A stretch of 64,000 nt of DNA from Candidatus Purcelliella pentastirinorum. GTDB taxonomy: Bacteria > Pseudomonadota > Gammaproteobacteria > Enterobacterales > Enterobacteriaceae. The stretch spans positions 186,001 to 250,000 of the forward strand of contig NZ_CP110496.1 of assembly GCF_028748785.1 (NCBI RefSeq), in the 5' to 3' direction. Of the stretch, positions 9,597-19,474 are shown in pieces. The first letter of the stretch is position 1; every line of letters begins with the position of its first letter. The position numbers and the translations under genes were made by a program. The notes below the pieces were generated by a model. It ran no database searches and was not told the origin of the DNA. It saw nothing but the letters and a program-made list of their open reading frames with translations.

Positions 9597-10155
9597 ATGA
9601 ATATATAATATATTACTTAGTATTTATTAAATAATAATTCAATGTATTTAGTAAAGTTTAATAAAATTTATTAATAATTTTAAAAATAATTATTTTATAA
9701 TATATTCGTATTATGTTAAATATATTTATTTTTTTATTTAAATGAAATTTAAAAATATATTAATTCATAATATCTAAGTTTATTTAAACTATACTAAACA
9801 TTAATTTATATATCAAGATATTAAAAATAAATATAATAGTTTATTTATTCTTAAAATTTAATTATTGATAAATTAAAAATGAGATTAATTACATTTATTA
9901 AAATAATTTAAAAAATTTATTATTAACAATTTTTAGATAAAAAAAACACAAAATAAATTATTTTCATAATATTTAAAATTTGAAATACTAAAATAAACAT
10001 GTTATATTACTATGAAATTTTTGTAGTAAAAATAATATTTAATTTATTAAAAATAAAAAAATGTAATTTTACATTAAATGTCATTTCATTTAATGAATAT
10101 TAATAATTTATTAAAATATAAAAGTTTAATTTTTAATTTTATCAGAGAGGATTAT
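9597..10155. other. 559-bp spacer between argS and grxD, no gene seen
   Basis: Almost pure A/T sequence dividing two divergent genes, so the promoters of argS (minus strand) and grxD (plus strand) should both lie here. I see no tRNA, no conserved reading frame and no recognisable pseudogene remnant on either strand. An in-frame ATG at 10078 would extend GrxD by 26 residues with no family similarity and is not used. The only structured signal I can point to is the putative promoter at 9980-10008. Confidence 0.5.
9980..10008 (+). promoter_or_regulatory. Putative sigma-70 promoter upstream of grxD
   Basis: A TTGAAA -35-like hexamer at 9980-9985 and a TATATT -10-like hexamer at 10003-10008 are separated by exactly 17 bp. 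Initiation would fall near 10015, leaving a leader of about 140 nt before the grxD start at 10156. In such AT-rich DNA -10-like hexamers are abundant, so the support is only the near-consensus pair with ideal spacing. Confidence 0.35.
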
Positions 10156-10491
10156 ATGAATACAATTGATGAAATTAAGGATCAAATAGCAAATAATCCT
10201 ATTATATTATATATGAAGGGTACCCCTAAATTTCCTAATTGTGGATTTTCAGCTCAGGCCGTAGAAATATTATCTATTTGCAATCAACATTATGCTTACA
10301 TAGATATTTTAAAATTTCCATTAATCAGAAAAGAATTACCTAAATATGCTAATTGGCCTACTTTTCCTCAATTATGGGTAAATGGAAAACTAATAGGAGG
10401 GTGTGACATAATCGTAGAAATGTTTAAGAGTGGTAAATTACAAATTTTATTAAAAAATATAAACGAAAAAAATAATATTGATAATAAATAG
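10156..10491 (+). CDS. grxD: Monothiol glutaredoxin 4 (Grx4/GrxD)
   Basis: A CGFS-type monothiol glutaredoxin that binds and relays [2Fe-2S] clusters with glutathione, usually partnering BolA-family proteins. The 111-residue product shows LYMKGTPKFPNCGFSAQA with the single active Cys, then the glutathione-binding ANWPTFPQLWV and GGCDI. The start at 10156 is chosen because a strong Shine-Dalgarno (GAGAGG, 10145-10150) precedes it and the protein then aligns end to end with E. coli Grx4; the upstream in-frame ATG at 10078 adds unrelated residues. Convergent with rnt, 7 bp apart. A possible BolA-type partner, ibaG, is present at 56965-57207. Confidence 0.96.
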   Translation: MNTIDEIKDQIANNPIILYMKGTPKFPNCGFSAQAVEILSICNQHYAYIDILKFPLIRKELPKYANWPTFPQLWVNGKLIGGCDIIVEMFKSGKLQILLKNINEKNNIDNK

Positions 10492-10498
10492 TTAATTG

Positions 10499-11161
10499 TT
10501 AAAAATTTAAAATATTTTTTCTTCTTTTTACTATATTTGAAGGCCATCCTCCTAATTCTTTCCATTTGTTTATGATAATACAAAATAGATTTGCAGTTTG
10601 CATTGTATCATAAATTGCAGAATGAGCTTTTTTATTATCAAAAATTAAACCTAAAGCCTCGCAGGCTTTTGCTAATACAGTTTCACCCACTGCTAATCCA
10701 CTTAAAGTTGCTGTATCAAATGTAGTAAATGGGTGAAATGGATTGTTTTTAATAAATGATCTTGCAGCTGCAGCCATAATAAAACTGTGATCAAATGTTA
10801 CATTATGTCCTACAATTATTGCTTTACTACATTTATTTAAATCTATTTTTTTATTAATCATTTTAAATATTGTTTCTATTGCATTTATTTCCTGTATAGC
10901 TTTTCTTGAAGGATTCATAGGATCTATTTTATTAAAAGCAAGTGCGGATGGTTTAAGAATAGATCCTTTAAATGGCTTAATATTAAAATGTAAAATTTTG
11001 TCTTTTTTTAACCATCCCTTTGTATTCATTTTTAATGTAATTAACCCTATTTCTAATATTGCATCAGTAAATGGATTAAAACCCGCTGTTTCTACATCAA
11101 TCACTACAGGATAAAAACTACGGAAACGATCTTTTATAAAATTTTTGTTAATATAATACAT
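10499..11161 (-). CDS. rnt: Ribonuclease T
   Basis: A homodimeric DEDDh 3'-5' exoribonuclease that trims the 3' ends of tRNAs and other stable RNAs and turns over the tRNA CCA end. At 220 residues it matches the E. coli enzyme. The first exonuclease motif is [21 protein letters not shown]; the second Asp lies in [15 protein letters not shown]; the terminal motif is [13 protein letters not shown], supplying the catalytic His and Asp. [16 protein letters not shown] is the characteristic central segment. Adjacent and convergent to grxD; the two genes are also close neighbours in E. coli, so an ancestral cluster is preserved. Confidence 0.96.
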   Translation of the reverse strand: MYYINKNFIKDRFRSFYPVVIDVETAGFNPFTDAILEIGLITLKMNTKGWLKKDKILHFNIKPFKGSILKPSALAFNKIDPMNPSRKAIQEINAIETIFKMINKKIDLNKCSKAIIVGHNVTFDHSFIMAAAARSFIKNNPFHPFTTFDTATLSGLAVGETVLAKACEALGLIFDNKKAHSAIYDTMQTANLFCIIINKWKELGGWPSNIVKRRKNILNF

Positions 11162-11278
11162 ATTATATCCAAGATAACATAAATAATGTTATTATTTTTT
11201 TTTAGAACGGATTAAATTAATTAAATCTTTTTTCAATTTTATTAATATACTATTAAACAATATTAAATTAACTAATTC

Positions 11279-11905
11279 TTATTTAATTATATTTGATATA
11301 TAATTTTTTATAAATTTTTCAGTAGTATCCACAACAATTTGTACATTATTATCTATTTCTATATTAACAATATCATTTATTTTTTTATGTAAAAAAATAG
11401 TACGTTTTAATGTATCTGGTATTAAAAATACACAAAAACTATTAGATCTTAATTCAGAAATAGTTAAACTCACACCGTCAATAGAAATAAAATTTTTTAT
11501 AAATATGTATTTCATAAAGTAAATATCATTAAGTTTTAAATATAATTTAAAGTTATTTAAATTATTTTTTATATTAATGATTTTTGCTGTACATATAACA
11601 TGTCCTGAAATTAAATGACCACTTATTCCATCTTGTAATGTTAAAGGTTTTTCAATATTAATATAATCACCCATTTTCAAGTTTTTGAAATTAGTTTTGT
11701 TAAACGTTTCATTAATTACATCAAAACTTATATAATTTTTATTTATTTTAACTACACTTAGGCAACAGCCATTACTAGAAATAGATGATCCTAATGATAA
11801 ATTTTTAATAATGTTATTAGGAAAAATGAATGTGTACGTTCTACATTTTTTTTTTATTATAATTGATGAAAGTTTAGCAGTACCTTGTACTATACCATTA
11901 AACAT
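11279..11905 (-). CDS. ribE: Riboflavin synthase, alpha chain
   Basis: Dismutates two 6,7-dimethyl-8-ribityllumazine molecules to riboflavin, the last step of vitamin B2 synthesis (named ribC in older E. coli usage, ribE in many genomes). The 208-residue product consists of two tandem lumazine-binding barrels: the first begins MFNGIVQGTAKL, the second begins near residue 98 with GHLISGHVICTA. Conserved segments include SNGCCLSVV, FDVINETFNKTNF, and IDGVSLTIS. Divergent from mdtK, its neighbour in E. coli too. It works with ribD and ribH at the far end of this window; ribA and ribB are not in view. Confidence 0.95.
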   Translation of the reverse strand: MFNGIVQGTAKLSSIIIKKKCRTYTFIFPNNIIKNLSLGSSISSNGCCLSVVKINKNYISFDVINETFNKTNFKNLKMGDYINIEKPLTLQDGISGHLISGHVICTAKIINIKNNLNNFKLYLKLNDIYFMKYIFIKNFISIDGVSLTISELRSNSFCVFLIPDTLKRTIFLHKKINDIVNIEIDNNVQIVVDTTEKFIKNYISNIIK

Positions 11906-12039
11906 TTTTACCTCAATAGTATTTAATTAATCTTAATATTTTGAAAAAAATATTTTTTTTTTACTAAAAGAATAAATTTAATTTTATTACCATAGGTTAT
12001 GGTATAATTAATATTATCTAACATAAATAAAGTTATATT

Positions 12040-13422
12040 ATGTTTGTATTACATAAATATGTTTTTGAAACAAGAAAATTATTAATTATCGCTATACCTG
12101 TTATATTAACACAAATTACACAAACAGCTATGAGTTTTGTAGATACAATTATGACAGGTGCCGCAAGTAATATTGATATGGCTGTTATTGCTGTAGGAAG
12201 TTCAATTTGGTTTCCAACAATTTTATTTGGCCATGGATTACTATTATCTTTAACTCCTGTTATTGCTCAATTGCATGGAGCTAATAAAAATAATAACATG
12301 TTTAATAAATATATAAATCAAGCATATTGGTTAGCTATTTTTACTTCATGTTTAATAATGTTGATTTTATGGAATAGTTATTATTTAATAAAAATAATGC
12401 ATAATATAAATTTTTCATTAAAAATAAAAGTAATTAAATATTTAAGAACTTTATTATGGGGTGTTCCAGGATATTTATTTTATCAAGTAATGAGAAATCA
12501 ATATGAAGGGCAATCTTGTATAAAACCAGGAATGATAATTAGTTTTATTGGATTAATTTTTAATATAATTATAAATTATACTTTTATATATGGTAATTTT
12601 GGCATGCCAGCAATGGGATGTATAGGTTGTGGTATTGCAACATCCTCTGTTTATTGGATCATGTTTATGATAATATTAATATGGTTTTATTATAATCGTG
12701 GAACTGCAAATATAAAAAAAATTTTTACAAAATTGCCGAATATTAAAATTTTATTAAATTTAATCAAATTAGGTTTGCCAATCGCACTTTCTTTAATGTT
12801 TGAAGTTAGTTTATTTGCTATTGTAGCTATTTTATTGTCCCCTTTGGGAATTGTAGAAGTATCAGGGCATCAAATTGCTTTAAATTTTAGTTCTTTATTA
12901 TTTGTTTTGCCTTTTTCTATTGGTATTGCTTCAACAATAAGAATAGGATATAATATAGGTAAGAAGAAAATTAATGAAGCTTTTATTACCACTTATTGTG
13001 CACATATAATTGGAATTATTTTAGCTTTATTTACAGCAAGTTTTAGTGTTTTTTTTAGAAATAAAATTGTTTTTTTATATAGTAATAATTTAAAAGTTAT
13101 TGAATTAGCAACTAAATTAATATTGTTTTCTGCAATATATCAATTTCCTGATGCTATACAAGCAATTGGAAGTGGTGTTTTAAGAGGTTATAAAGATACA
13201 AAAACAATTTTATTTGTAACATTTTTTGCTTATTGGATTATTGGATTACCTATAGGTTATATTTTTGCTTTAACTAATGTAATTTTTCCTGCTATGGGAC
13301 CAGTTGGTTTTTGGTATGGTTTTATTATTGGATTGAGTATTGCTGCTATTATGATATTTTTACGTATAATAAAATTACAAAAATTACCAAATGAAATAAT
13401 CAAATTAAGCATAAAAAATTAA
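12040..13422 (+). CDS. mdtK: MATE-family multidrug/cation antiporter
   Basis: A 460-residue inner-membrane protein with about 12 hydrophobic segments arranged as two homologous six-helix halves, the layout of NorM/MdtK sodium- or proton-coupled efflux pumps. The N-terminal half holds ILTQITQTAMSFVDTIMTGAAS; the second half shows LGLPIALSLMFEVSLFA and SGHQIALNFSSLLFVLPFSIG with GVLRGYKDT, all strongly MdtK-like. Full length compared with E. coli (457). It keeps the ancestral ribC-mdtK-tRNA-Val order. In an intracellular symbiont its natural substrate is unknown; drug or toxic metabolite export is a family inference only. Confidence 0.94.
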   Translation: MFVLHKYVFETRKLLIIAIPVILTQITQTAMSFVDTIMTGAASNIDMAVIAVGSSIWFPTILFGHGLLLSLTPVIAQLHGANKNNNMFNKYINQAYWLAIFTSCLIMLILWNSYYLIKIMHNINFSLKIKVIKYLRTLLWGVPGYLFYQVMRNQYEGQSCIKPGMIISFIGLIFNIIINYTFIYGNFGMPAMGCIGCGIATSSVYWIMFMIILIWFYYNRGTANIKKIFTKLPNIKILLNLIKLGLPIALSLMFEVSLFAIVAILLSPLGIVEVSGHQIALNFSSLLFVLPFSIGIASTIRIGYNIGKKKINEAFITTYCAHIIGIILALFTASFSVFFRNKIVFLYSNNLKVIELATKLILFSAIYQFPDAIQAIGSGVLRGYKDTKTILFVTFFAYWIIGLPIGYIFALTNVIFPAMGPVGFWYGFIIGLSIAAIMIFLRIIKLQKLPNEIIKLSIKN

Positions 13423-13498
13423 ATTATAGATTCAAATAAAATAAAATTTATGTCTTTAAAATAATTTTATATATGATGAAATAAATAATTAAATTATT

Positions 13499-13572
13499 GC
13501 ATCTGTAGCTCAAATGGTTAGAGTACTACTATGACATGGTAGTGGTTAGTGGTTCAAGTCCACTCAGATGCA
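13499..13572 (+). tRNA. tRNA-Val (GAC anticodon)
   Basis: A complete cloverleaf: acceptor GCATCTG pairs with CAGATGC, the D-stem is GCTC/GAGT, the anticodon stem CTACT/GGTAG flanks the loop ATGACAT with anticodon GAC, and the T-arm is AGTGG-TTCAAGT-CCACT. The discriminator base is A, and the 3' CCA is not encoded. It reads GUC and GUU valine codons. It occupies the same place after mdtK as the valV/valW genes of E. coli, but only one copy remains. Confidence 0.95.
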
Positions 13573-13611
13573 TATTTAATATCATTTAAAAATAATTAAA
13601 TAAATTTATCA

Positions 13612-13917
13612 TTAAAAACAATGTATAGGTTTAGGTATTCCAGCTATTTTGCTTGCTTGTATCATTATTCCTTTAGGAAATAATATAAATAAGTAAACAC
13701 TATTTTCAAGTGTTGTATTTAATTTAAATGATACTGATTTTATAATAATACGAGTTTTTGGTAATATTTTATAAACAGAATAAAAATTCCTTATAAAATA
13801 TATAATTTTCCAATGATCTTCATTTAATAAAATATTTTCTTTTTTTGCTATTTTATATGCTATTTTTTTATTCCAATCGTAAAAATTTTTTAAATATCCA
13901 GAATAATCAAATTTCAT
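13612..13917 (-). CDS. tusE: Sulfur relay protein TusE (DsrC family)
   Basis: TusE accepts persulfide sulfur from TusBCD and passes it to MnmA for 2-thiolation of wobble uridine in tRNA-Lys, -Glu and -Gln. The 101-residue product shows the DsrC/TusE pattern: GYLKNFYDWNKKIA near the N terminus, EDHWKIIYFIRNFY, LFPKGIMIQASKIAGIPKP, and the functional penultimate Cys in HCF at the C terminus. E. coli TusE is 109 residues. It sits alone between tRNA-Val and trpS, away from any tusBCD or mnmA gene, so its partners must be elsewhere if the pathway works. Confidence 0.9.
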   Translation of the reverse strand: MKFDYSGYLKNFYDWNKKIAYKIAKKENILLNEDHWKIIYFIRNFYSVYKILPKTRIIIKSVSFKLNTTLENSVYLFILFPKGIMIQASKIAGIPKPIHCF

Positions 13918-14156
13918 AAATTTTTTATTTAATAAATATAAAAAATAAAAGTATACATATTATATACTAGATCATATTTTTTTAAAAATGACTATAGCGA
14001 ATAATTAAAATTAAATAAAAAAACCAATAAATTTAAGAAAAACAACATTTAATAAATATTAATAATAATATAAATTATTTACATTTTCATAAAATAATAT
14101 TTTATTAATGTTAATATAAATAAATTTAATTTTTAAAATTTAATAGGTAAATAATT

Positions 14157-15143
14157 ATGAATAAATCTGTTGTATTTAGTGCTGTACAACCTTCAGGAAT
14201 ATTAACAATAGGAAATTACATCGGTGCAATACAACAATGGATAAAAATGCAAGATAAATATGATTGTATATATTCTATAGTTGATTTACATACTATCACA
14301 GTAAAACAAGACCCTTTAACATTACGAAAGAATATATTAAATACTATTGCTATATATTTAGCATGCGGTATAGATCCTAAAAAAAGTATAATATTTATAC
14401 AATCTCATGTACCGGCTCATGTACAACTTAGTTGGATACTTAATTGTTATGTTTATTTTAATGAATTAAAAAGAATGACTCAATTTAAAAAAAAAAAAAA
14501 AAATAGATTTAATAATGGATTATTTACATATCCAGTATTAATGGCATCTGATATATTATTATATAAAACTGATATAGTTCCTGTTGGAAAAGATCAAAAA
14601 CAACACTTGGAATTGAGTCGTATTTTAGCTAAAAGATTTAATAATATATATGGTGATTTATTTAAAATACCTAAATCATATATTATTAAAAATAAATCAA
14701 ATATATTATCTTTATCAAATATTGAAAAAAAAATGTCTAAATCTGATATTAGCAAAAATAGTTTTATTTCTTTGTTAGACACAAAAGATATTATAAAAAA
14801 AAAAATAAGAAAAGCTATTACTGATTCAGATACCCCTCCTACCATTCATTATGACCCAAAATATAAAAAAGGTATTTCTAATTTACTTATTATTTTATCC
14901 AGCATGTCAGAAAAAAATATTTTTCATTTAGAAAAAAAATTTAGTGGTAAAACATATAATTCGTTGAAAAATGAAGTCATAGATATTTTAACAAAGAAAT
15001 TATTTATTTTACAAGAAAAATATTTTTATTATATAAATAACTATAAATATTTAATTGATATTATTCATGATGGAGCAGAAAGAGCTAAATTACGTGCTAA
15101 TAACACATTAAGAGAAATATATAATAAAATTGGTTTTTTTTAA
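14157..15143 (+). CDS. trpS: Tryptophanyl-tRNA synthetase
   Basis: Class I synthetase, 328 residues against 334 in E. coli. The HIGH-equivalent is PSGILTIGNYIGA near residue 12; the tryptophan-binding core includes YSIVDLHTIT and PVLMASDILLY with DQKQHLELSR; the ATP loop is KKMSKSD near residue 195. The C-terminal anticodon-binding helices end in GAERAKLRANNTL. A run of 17 consecutive A residues (14487-14503) encodes a Lys stretch just before the conserved NGLFTYPVLMA segment; the frame is intact as sequenced but the run is a likely slippage site. Convergent with tsgA, 7 bp apart. Confidence 0.96.
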   Translation: MNKSVVFSAVQPSGILTIGNYIGAIQQWIKMQDKYDCIYSIVDLHTITVKQDPLTLRKNILNTIAIYLACGIDPKKSIIFIQSHVPAHVQLSWILNCYVYFNELKRMTQFKKKKKNRFNNGLFTYPVLMASDILLYKTDIVPVGKDQKQHLELSRILAKRFNNIYGDLFKIPKSYIIKNKSNILSLSNIEKKMSKSDISKNSFISLLDTKDIIKKKIRKAITDSDTPPTIHYDPKYKKGISNLLIILSSMSEKNIFHLEKKFSGKTYNSLKNEVIDILTKKLFILQEKYFYYINNYKYLIDIIHDGAERAKLRANNTLREIYNKIGFF

Positions 15144-15150
15144 ATATAAA

Positions 15151-16314
15151 TTAATAATTTTTATACAATTTAATAAAATAAGATAAAATAGATAAAATAA
15201 ATACAATAAAATAAAGGATATTTGACATAATTAATGATGAATATAAACTATTTTTTTCTATAATATAATTACTTATAATAAATGTTAACATAGTACCTAT
15301 TGTTCCAAAAGTTAAAATTATATTTGTATTATTAAAATTATTAATTTTATTATTTAATGACGCAATAGTAATTATAATCATGTAAATACCACTAGAAAAA
15401 AAACCTAAACCTATAATATTTAAATGAAGATATACTAAAATAGTACTTTTTATAAAACAAAACATGAAAATTGTAGATATTCCAGTCATAAATATAAAAA
15501 TTTTTTGTAAAGTTATATATTTTGATAATAAACTGAATACCCACATTCCACACATATAATAAAACCAAAAATTACTTATTAGTTTTCCTGAATACAATAT
15601 ATTCAAATTTAAATATTTATTCATATATTGAGGAATCCAACTTATAAAAGTTAATTGTGCAAAAATATAAAGCATAGCTGATATGGATAACAATAAAGTA
15701 TCTGTTTTAAATATTTTATTAATTTTTAATTTACTAAAATGATTAATTTTTATAATTGGAAATGTTACATTAATACTTAATATTGTTATTAATAAATATA
15801 TGATATTTATTATAAAATATATCCAATACCAACAAATATTTTGTTTTAATATATTTAAAGAAACTATAGGAAATAATATACCAGATAAACTAAAAAATGA
15901 ATCAGTTATCATTAAATGATAACCTCTTTTTTTAAATTCATATAAATTTACTATTAAAAAAGTACAATTAGATATTGTTGTACCACTAATTATTCCTAAT
16001 ACAAACATGCAAAAAGAAAATAGTTTTATGTTATGATTATTCATCATAAATATTGTAATTAATAATACTAAAAAAAAATTAACTACAAATTGTTTTTTAA
16101 ATGAAATAATTTTTATTAACCAAAAATTTAAAAAAATAGATATTAATACACCTAAATTTAAAAAAGTAAAACTATTACTTATTCTTAATATAGGCAACTC
16201 AAAATATTTAGAAATGCTTTCTATTAATATACCACTTACAACTATCAAAGCACCAACAAATGCATAGGATAAATAACAAATCCAAGTTATAATAATACGA
16301 TTAAAATTAGTCAT
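15151..16314 (-). CDS. tsgA: TsgA-like major facilitator superfamily transporter
   Basis: A 387-residue inner-membrane protein with about 12 hydrophobic helices. The match to enterobacterial TsgA (YhfC) is recognisable along its length: RIIITWICYLSYAFVGALIVV, FTFLNLGVLISIFLNFWLI, TDSFFSLSGILFPI, and TFGTIGTMLTFIISNYI near the end. TsgA is an MFS protein whose substrate is not established. Full length against about 393 in E. coli. It also persists in other insect symbionts, which suggests a transport role that matters at the host interface (inference). Convergent with trpS; an ansP pseudogene follows upstream of its start. Confidence 0.9.
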   Translation of the reverse strand: MTNFNRIIITWICYLSYAFVGALIVVSGILIESISKYFELPILRISNSFTFLNLGVLISIFLNFWLIKIISFKKQFVVNFFLVLLITIFMMNNHNIKLFSFCMFVLGIISGTTISNCTFLIVNLYEFKKRGYHLMITDSFFSLSGILFPIVSLNILKQNICWYWIYFIINIIYLLITILSINVTFPIIKINHFSKLKINKIFKTDTLLLSISAMLYIFAQLTFISWIPQYMNKYLNLNILYSGKLISNFWFYYMCGMWVFSLLSKYITLQKIFIFMTGISTIFMFCFIKSTILVYLHLNIIGLGFFSSGIYMIIITIASLNNKINNFNNTNIILTFGTIGTMLTFIISNYIIEKNSLYSSLIMSNILYFIVFILSILSYFIKLYKNY

Positions 16315-16502
16315 AACTTCAATATAATTTTATAAATTAAACAAATATTTAAATTAAATATAAAAAAATTAAATATTAATGAAATATTAAATTGTTTTTA
16401 AACTTATAAGATAACTTTAAATATATAATTTCAAGTAAGGTCATAAATAATATTCCATATAGTTAAATAATAAATTAAATTTTATTAATAAAAGGTATTA
16501 TA

Positions 16503-17913
16503 ATGCAAAAAAAAATATTAAATTAAAATAAAAAAATATTTTACTAAAAAAATAATTAAATTCACATGGTATAGGATATAAAAAACAATTAATAATCGTC
16601 AATTACAAATGATAGCTATTGGAAGATCAATTAGTTCTATATTATTTTTAAGAACTGGAAGCTAATTATAACAAACTGGACCATCATTAATATTTATTTA
16701 TTTAATTTATATTATTTTTCATTTTTATTTTACGGGCTTTAGGATAATTAATATTATATAGACAATTTAGTTGTAATTTTGTGTCTTATTCAAGAAAATT
16801 TTTGGGCAAAAAAACATATTATATAACAGGATGTATGTATTTTATCAACTGAGCTATGACAGGTATTGTAGATATTACTGTAATTTCTATATATATGTAA
16901 TATTGAACTTATTTACTCATATATCTTAATAGATATTTTTATTAATAATATTATTTGTTATAAGTATAATAAATATGCTAAAAATAAAATTGTTTATTGA
17001 ATTAAAATTCTTATTTTAATATAATTAAAATATTAGCAATAATAATTTTTATATTATGTAGAATATTTTTTATAATTATTAACAAACCATTAAAATTGTT
17101 TATTCCCTAAATATTATTTGTTATTAGATTAGGGTTGGTATTTTGCCTTTAGGACCTATTAAATCTATTGCTGTAACTCAAAATATTATTTTTGCATTTT
17201 CATTAGTAAAATTAATAGGTACAACAACAGGTGAATATAAAAATTTTAATATAATTTTACTTAAAGTAATAAATAGTATAATATTTCATATAAGTATATT
17301 TCTATATTAGTTCTATAAAAATATTATTATTATTAATGCCTCTGAGTGGTAATATCATTCTAATCAAAGTCCTTTTGTTACAGTTTTATTAAGTTTAAAA
17401 ATTCTATATGTAGATAGTACAATGAATATTGTAGTATTAACAGCCGCCTTATCTAGTTTAAATTCTGGTTTATATTTAACTAGTATAATTTTACGTTTAA
17501 TATCTATAGGTTAGTCTGTACCAGAATATATGAATATTATAAAAAATAATGGTGTTTCTTATGAGGTGAAATATTAACTATTACTAATATATATTTTATA
17601 GGTGTAATATTTAATTATTATATACAATCAATAATTTTTAATATAGTTTTAAATATTACATCACTGGGTATTTTACCATATTGGATATTTATTATATTAT
17701 ATCAAATAAATTTAAGATTTAAGATAAATAAAGGAAAAGAAAATAAAATTTATTTTAGATTATCATTACCATAAATTTCATGGATAATATTATTTTTTTT
17801 AATATTTATTTTTATTATTATGGTATTTGATTACCCAAAATGGTACTTATACTATTGTATATATACCATTTATTTGTATCTTATTAATTATAAGATGTTT
17901 TTTTGTGAAATAA
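16503..17913 (+). pseudogene. ansP: Decayed L-asparagine permease (APC family)
   Basis: No open frame spans this region, but consecutive fragments match E. coli AnsP in order and at the right spacing. An AAAGG ribosome site precedes an ATG at 16503; NNRQLQMIAIG starts at 16591; SYSRKFLGKK then MYFIN-stop-AMTGIVDIT runs from 16781; IIFAFSLVKLIGTTTGE is near 17190; NIVVLTAALSSLNSGLY lies in a long fragment from 17362; and DYP then GTYTI near 17830 is split by one extra A in a short A run. In-frame stops include a TGA at 16850 where the family has Trp. Multiple frameshifts make it non-functional. It marks a lost amino acid importer between tsgA and fldA. Confidence 0.88.
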
Positions 17914-17940
17914 TATTAAGAAAAGATAGAGAGTTATATA

Positions 17941-18459
17941 ATGAAAAAAATAGGAATATTTTTTGGCACAAATACTGGTAATACAAAAAAAGTAGCAAAA
18001 CAAATTCAAAAACAATTTAAGAAAAATGAATTTAAAGTTAAATTATACAATATATCTAAAAGTAAAAAAAAAGATATTGAATCATTAAATATTTTAATAT
18101 TTGGTATATCTACATGGTATTATGGTGAAATTCAATTTGATTGGGATAATTTTTTACCAAATTTAAAAGAAATTGACTTTTTTAATAAAAAAGTCGCTAT
18201 TTTTGGTTGTGGAGATCAGGAAGATTATACAGAATATTTTTGTGATGCTATGAAAGTATTATATAATATCGTCAAAAAAAATAATGGTCGTATTGTTGGT
18301 AATTGGCCTATAAAAAATTATAATTTTAAAAAATCTAGATCTTTAATAAATTCAAAAGAATTTTTAGGTTTAGTAATAGATGAAGATCGTCAATCACATT
18401 TAACTAAAAAACGTGTATATAATTGGAGTAAAAAATTATTAAAATATTTTAATGAATAA
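17941..18459 (+). CDS. fldA: Flavodoxin 1
   Basis: A long-chain FMN flavodoxin, 172 residues, acting as a low-potential electron carrier in the cytoplasm. The FMN phosphate loop is FFGTNTGNTKKVA at the N terminus; the isoalloxazine loops are STWYYGEIQFDWD and FGCGDQEDYTEYFCDAM; LVIDEDRQ is the long-chain family's terminal motif. A GAGAG Shine-Dalgarno lies about 8 bases before the ATG. In Enterobacterales flavodoxin reduces radical SAM enzymes and IspG/IspH; in this window it can serve LipA and MiaB. It directly follows the ansP pseudogene and may once have shared its transcription (inference). Confidence 0.96.
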   Translation: MKKIGIFFGTNTGNTKKVAKQIQKQFKKNEFKVKLYNISKSKKKDIESLNILIFGISTWYYGEIQFDWDNFLPNLKEIDFFNKKVAIFGCGDQEDYTEYFCDAMKVLYNIVKKNNGRIVGNWPIKNYNFKKSRSLINSKEFLGLVIDEDRQSHLTKKRVYNWSKKLLKYFNE

Positions 18460-18558
18460 AATAATAATTTTAATATAAGTTTTAATTTATAATTTAAATA
18501 TAATTATTTTAAATTTATATATTAAAATTGAAAACAATGAGTCTAATATATATTCTTT

Positions 18559-19449
18559 ATGAACAAAAATTTAAAAAAAACTAATTTTACTTTTCAAAAA
18601 ATAATTCGTTTATTACAAAAATATTGGTCTGGGTATGGATGTCATATTTATCAAGCCATTGATATAGAAGTAGGAGCAGGAACTTCTCATCCTCTTACTT
18701 GTTTAAAAGCTTTAGGTTCTGACCCTTTTTCTGCTATTTATGTACAACCATCAAGACGTCCTAATGATGGTAGATACGGCATGAAAAATAATAGACTACA
18801 ACATTATTATCAATTACAAGTTATAATTAAACCATCACCTAAAAATTTTCAAGATTTATACATTAATTCATTGAAATTTTTAAAAATAGATTTAAATAAA
18901 AATGATCTACGTTTTATAGAAGATAATTGGGAAAATCCTACATTAGGTGCATGTGGAGTAGGTTGGGAGGTGTGGTTAAATGGTATGGAAATATCACAGT
19001 TCACTTATTTCCAACAGGTCGGTTGTATTAATTGTAAACCTATTACGGGTGAAATAACATACGGTTTGGAACGTATTGCTATGCATATTCAGAAAATTGA
19101 AAATATTTACAATATAATTTGGGATAGCAATAAATTTAATAAAATGACGTATGGTGAAATTTTTAAACGAAATGAATTTGAACATTCTATATATAATTTT
19201 GAGTATTCAAATATTAATTTTTTAATAAATATTTTTAATCAATATAAAAAAGAAATTGATCGTTTATTGAAAAAAAAACAGTTATTAATTCACCCAATAT
19301 ATGAAAATATATTAAAAATAATACATATATTTAATTTGCTAGATGCACGAAATGTAATTTCAGTCATAGAAAGACAAAATCATATTTTATGTATAAGAAA
19401 TTTAATGAAAATATTAACAAATAGATTTTATTTAGAAATAAATAAATAA
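18559..19449 (+). CDS. glyQ: Glycyl-tRNA synthetase alpha subunit
   Basis: Catalytic class II subunit of the bacterial alpha2-beta2 glycyl-tRNA synthetase, 296 residues against 303 in E. coli. Clear motifs include [53 protein letters not shown], and [30 protein letters not shown] split between residues 115 and 150. It stands 25 bp upstream of glyS, the beta subunit, with which it forms a conserved two-gene operon. Confidence 0.97.
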   Translation: MNKNLKKTNFTFQKIIRLLQKYWSGYGCHIYQAIDIEVGAGTSHPLTCLKALGSDPFSAIYVQPSRRPNDGRYGMKNNRLQHYYQLQVIIKPSPKNFQDLYINSLKFLKIDLNKNDLRFIEDNWENPTLGACGVGWEVWLNGMEISQFTYFQQVGCINCKPITGEITYGLERIAMHIQKIENIYNIIWDSNKFNKMTYGEIFKRNEFEHSIYNFEYSNINFLINIFNQYKKEIDRLLKKKQLLIHPIYENILKIIHIFNLLDARNVISVIERQNHILCIRNLMKILTNRFYLEINK

Positions 19450-19474
19450 AAACTTTGATTGGAATTTTTATTAT

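Noticed and set aside
10078-10155. N-terminal extension of GrxD from an upstream in-frame ATG
   Set aside because: The extension has no family similarity, while the ATG at 10156 has a strong ribosome site and aligns with the E. coli start.
11174-11201. ATAACAT/ATGTTAT hairpin followed by T-run between rnt and ribE
   Set aside because: The T-run follows the stem only on the plus strand, where no gene ends; the flanking genes are both on the minus strand.
16850-16852. TGA at a Trp position in the ansP remnant, suggesting UGA reads as Trp
   Set aside because: The region also has TAA/TAG stops and frameshifts, intact genes such as lipB and ribH end in TGA, and prfB is present, so UGA is a normal stop here.
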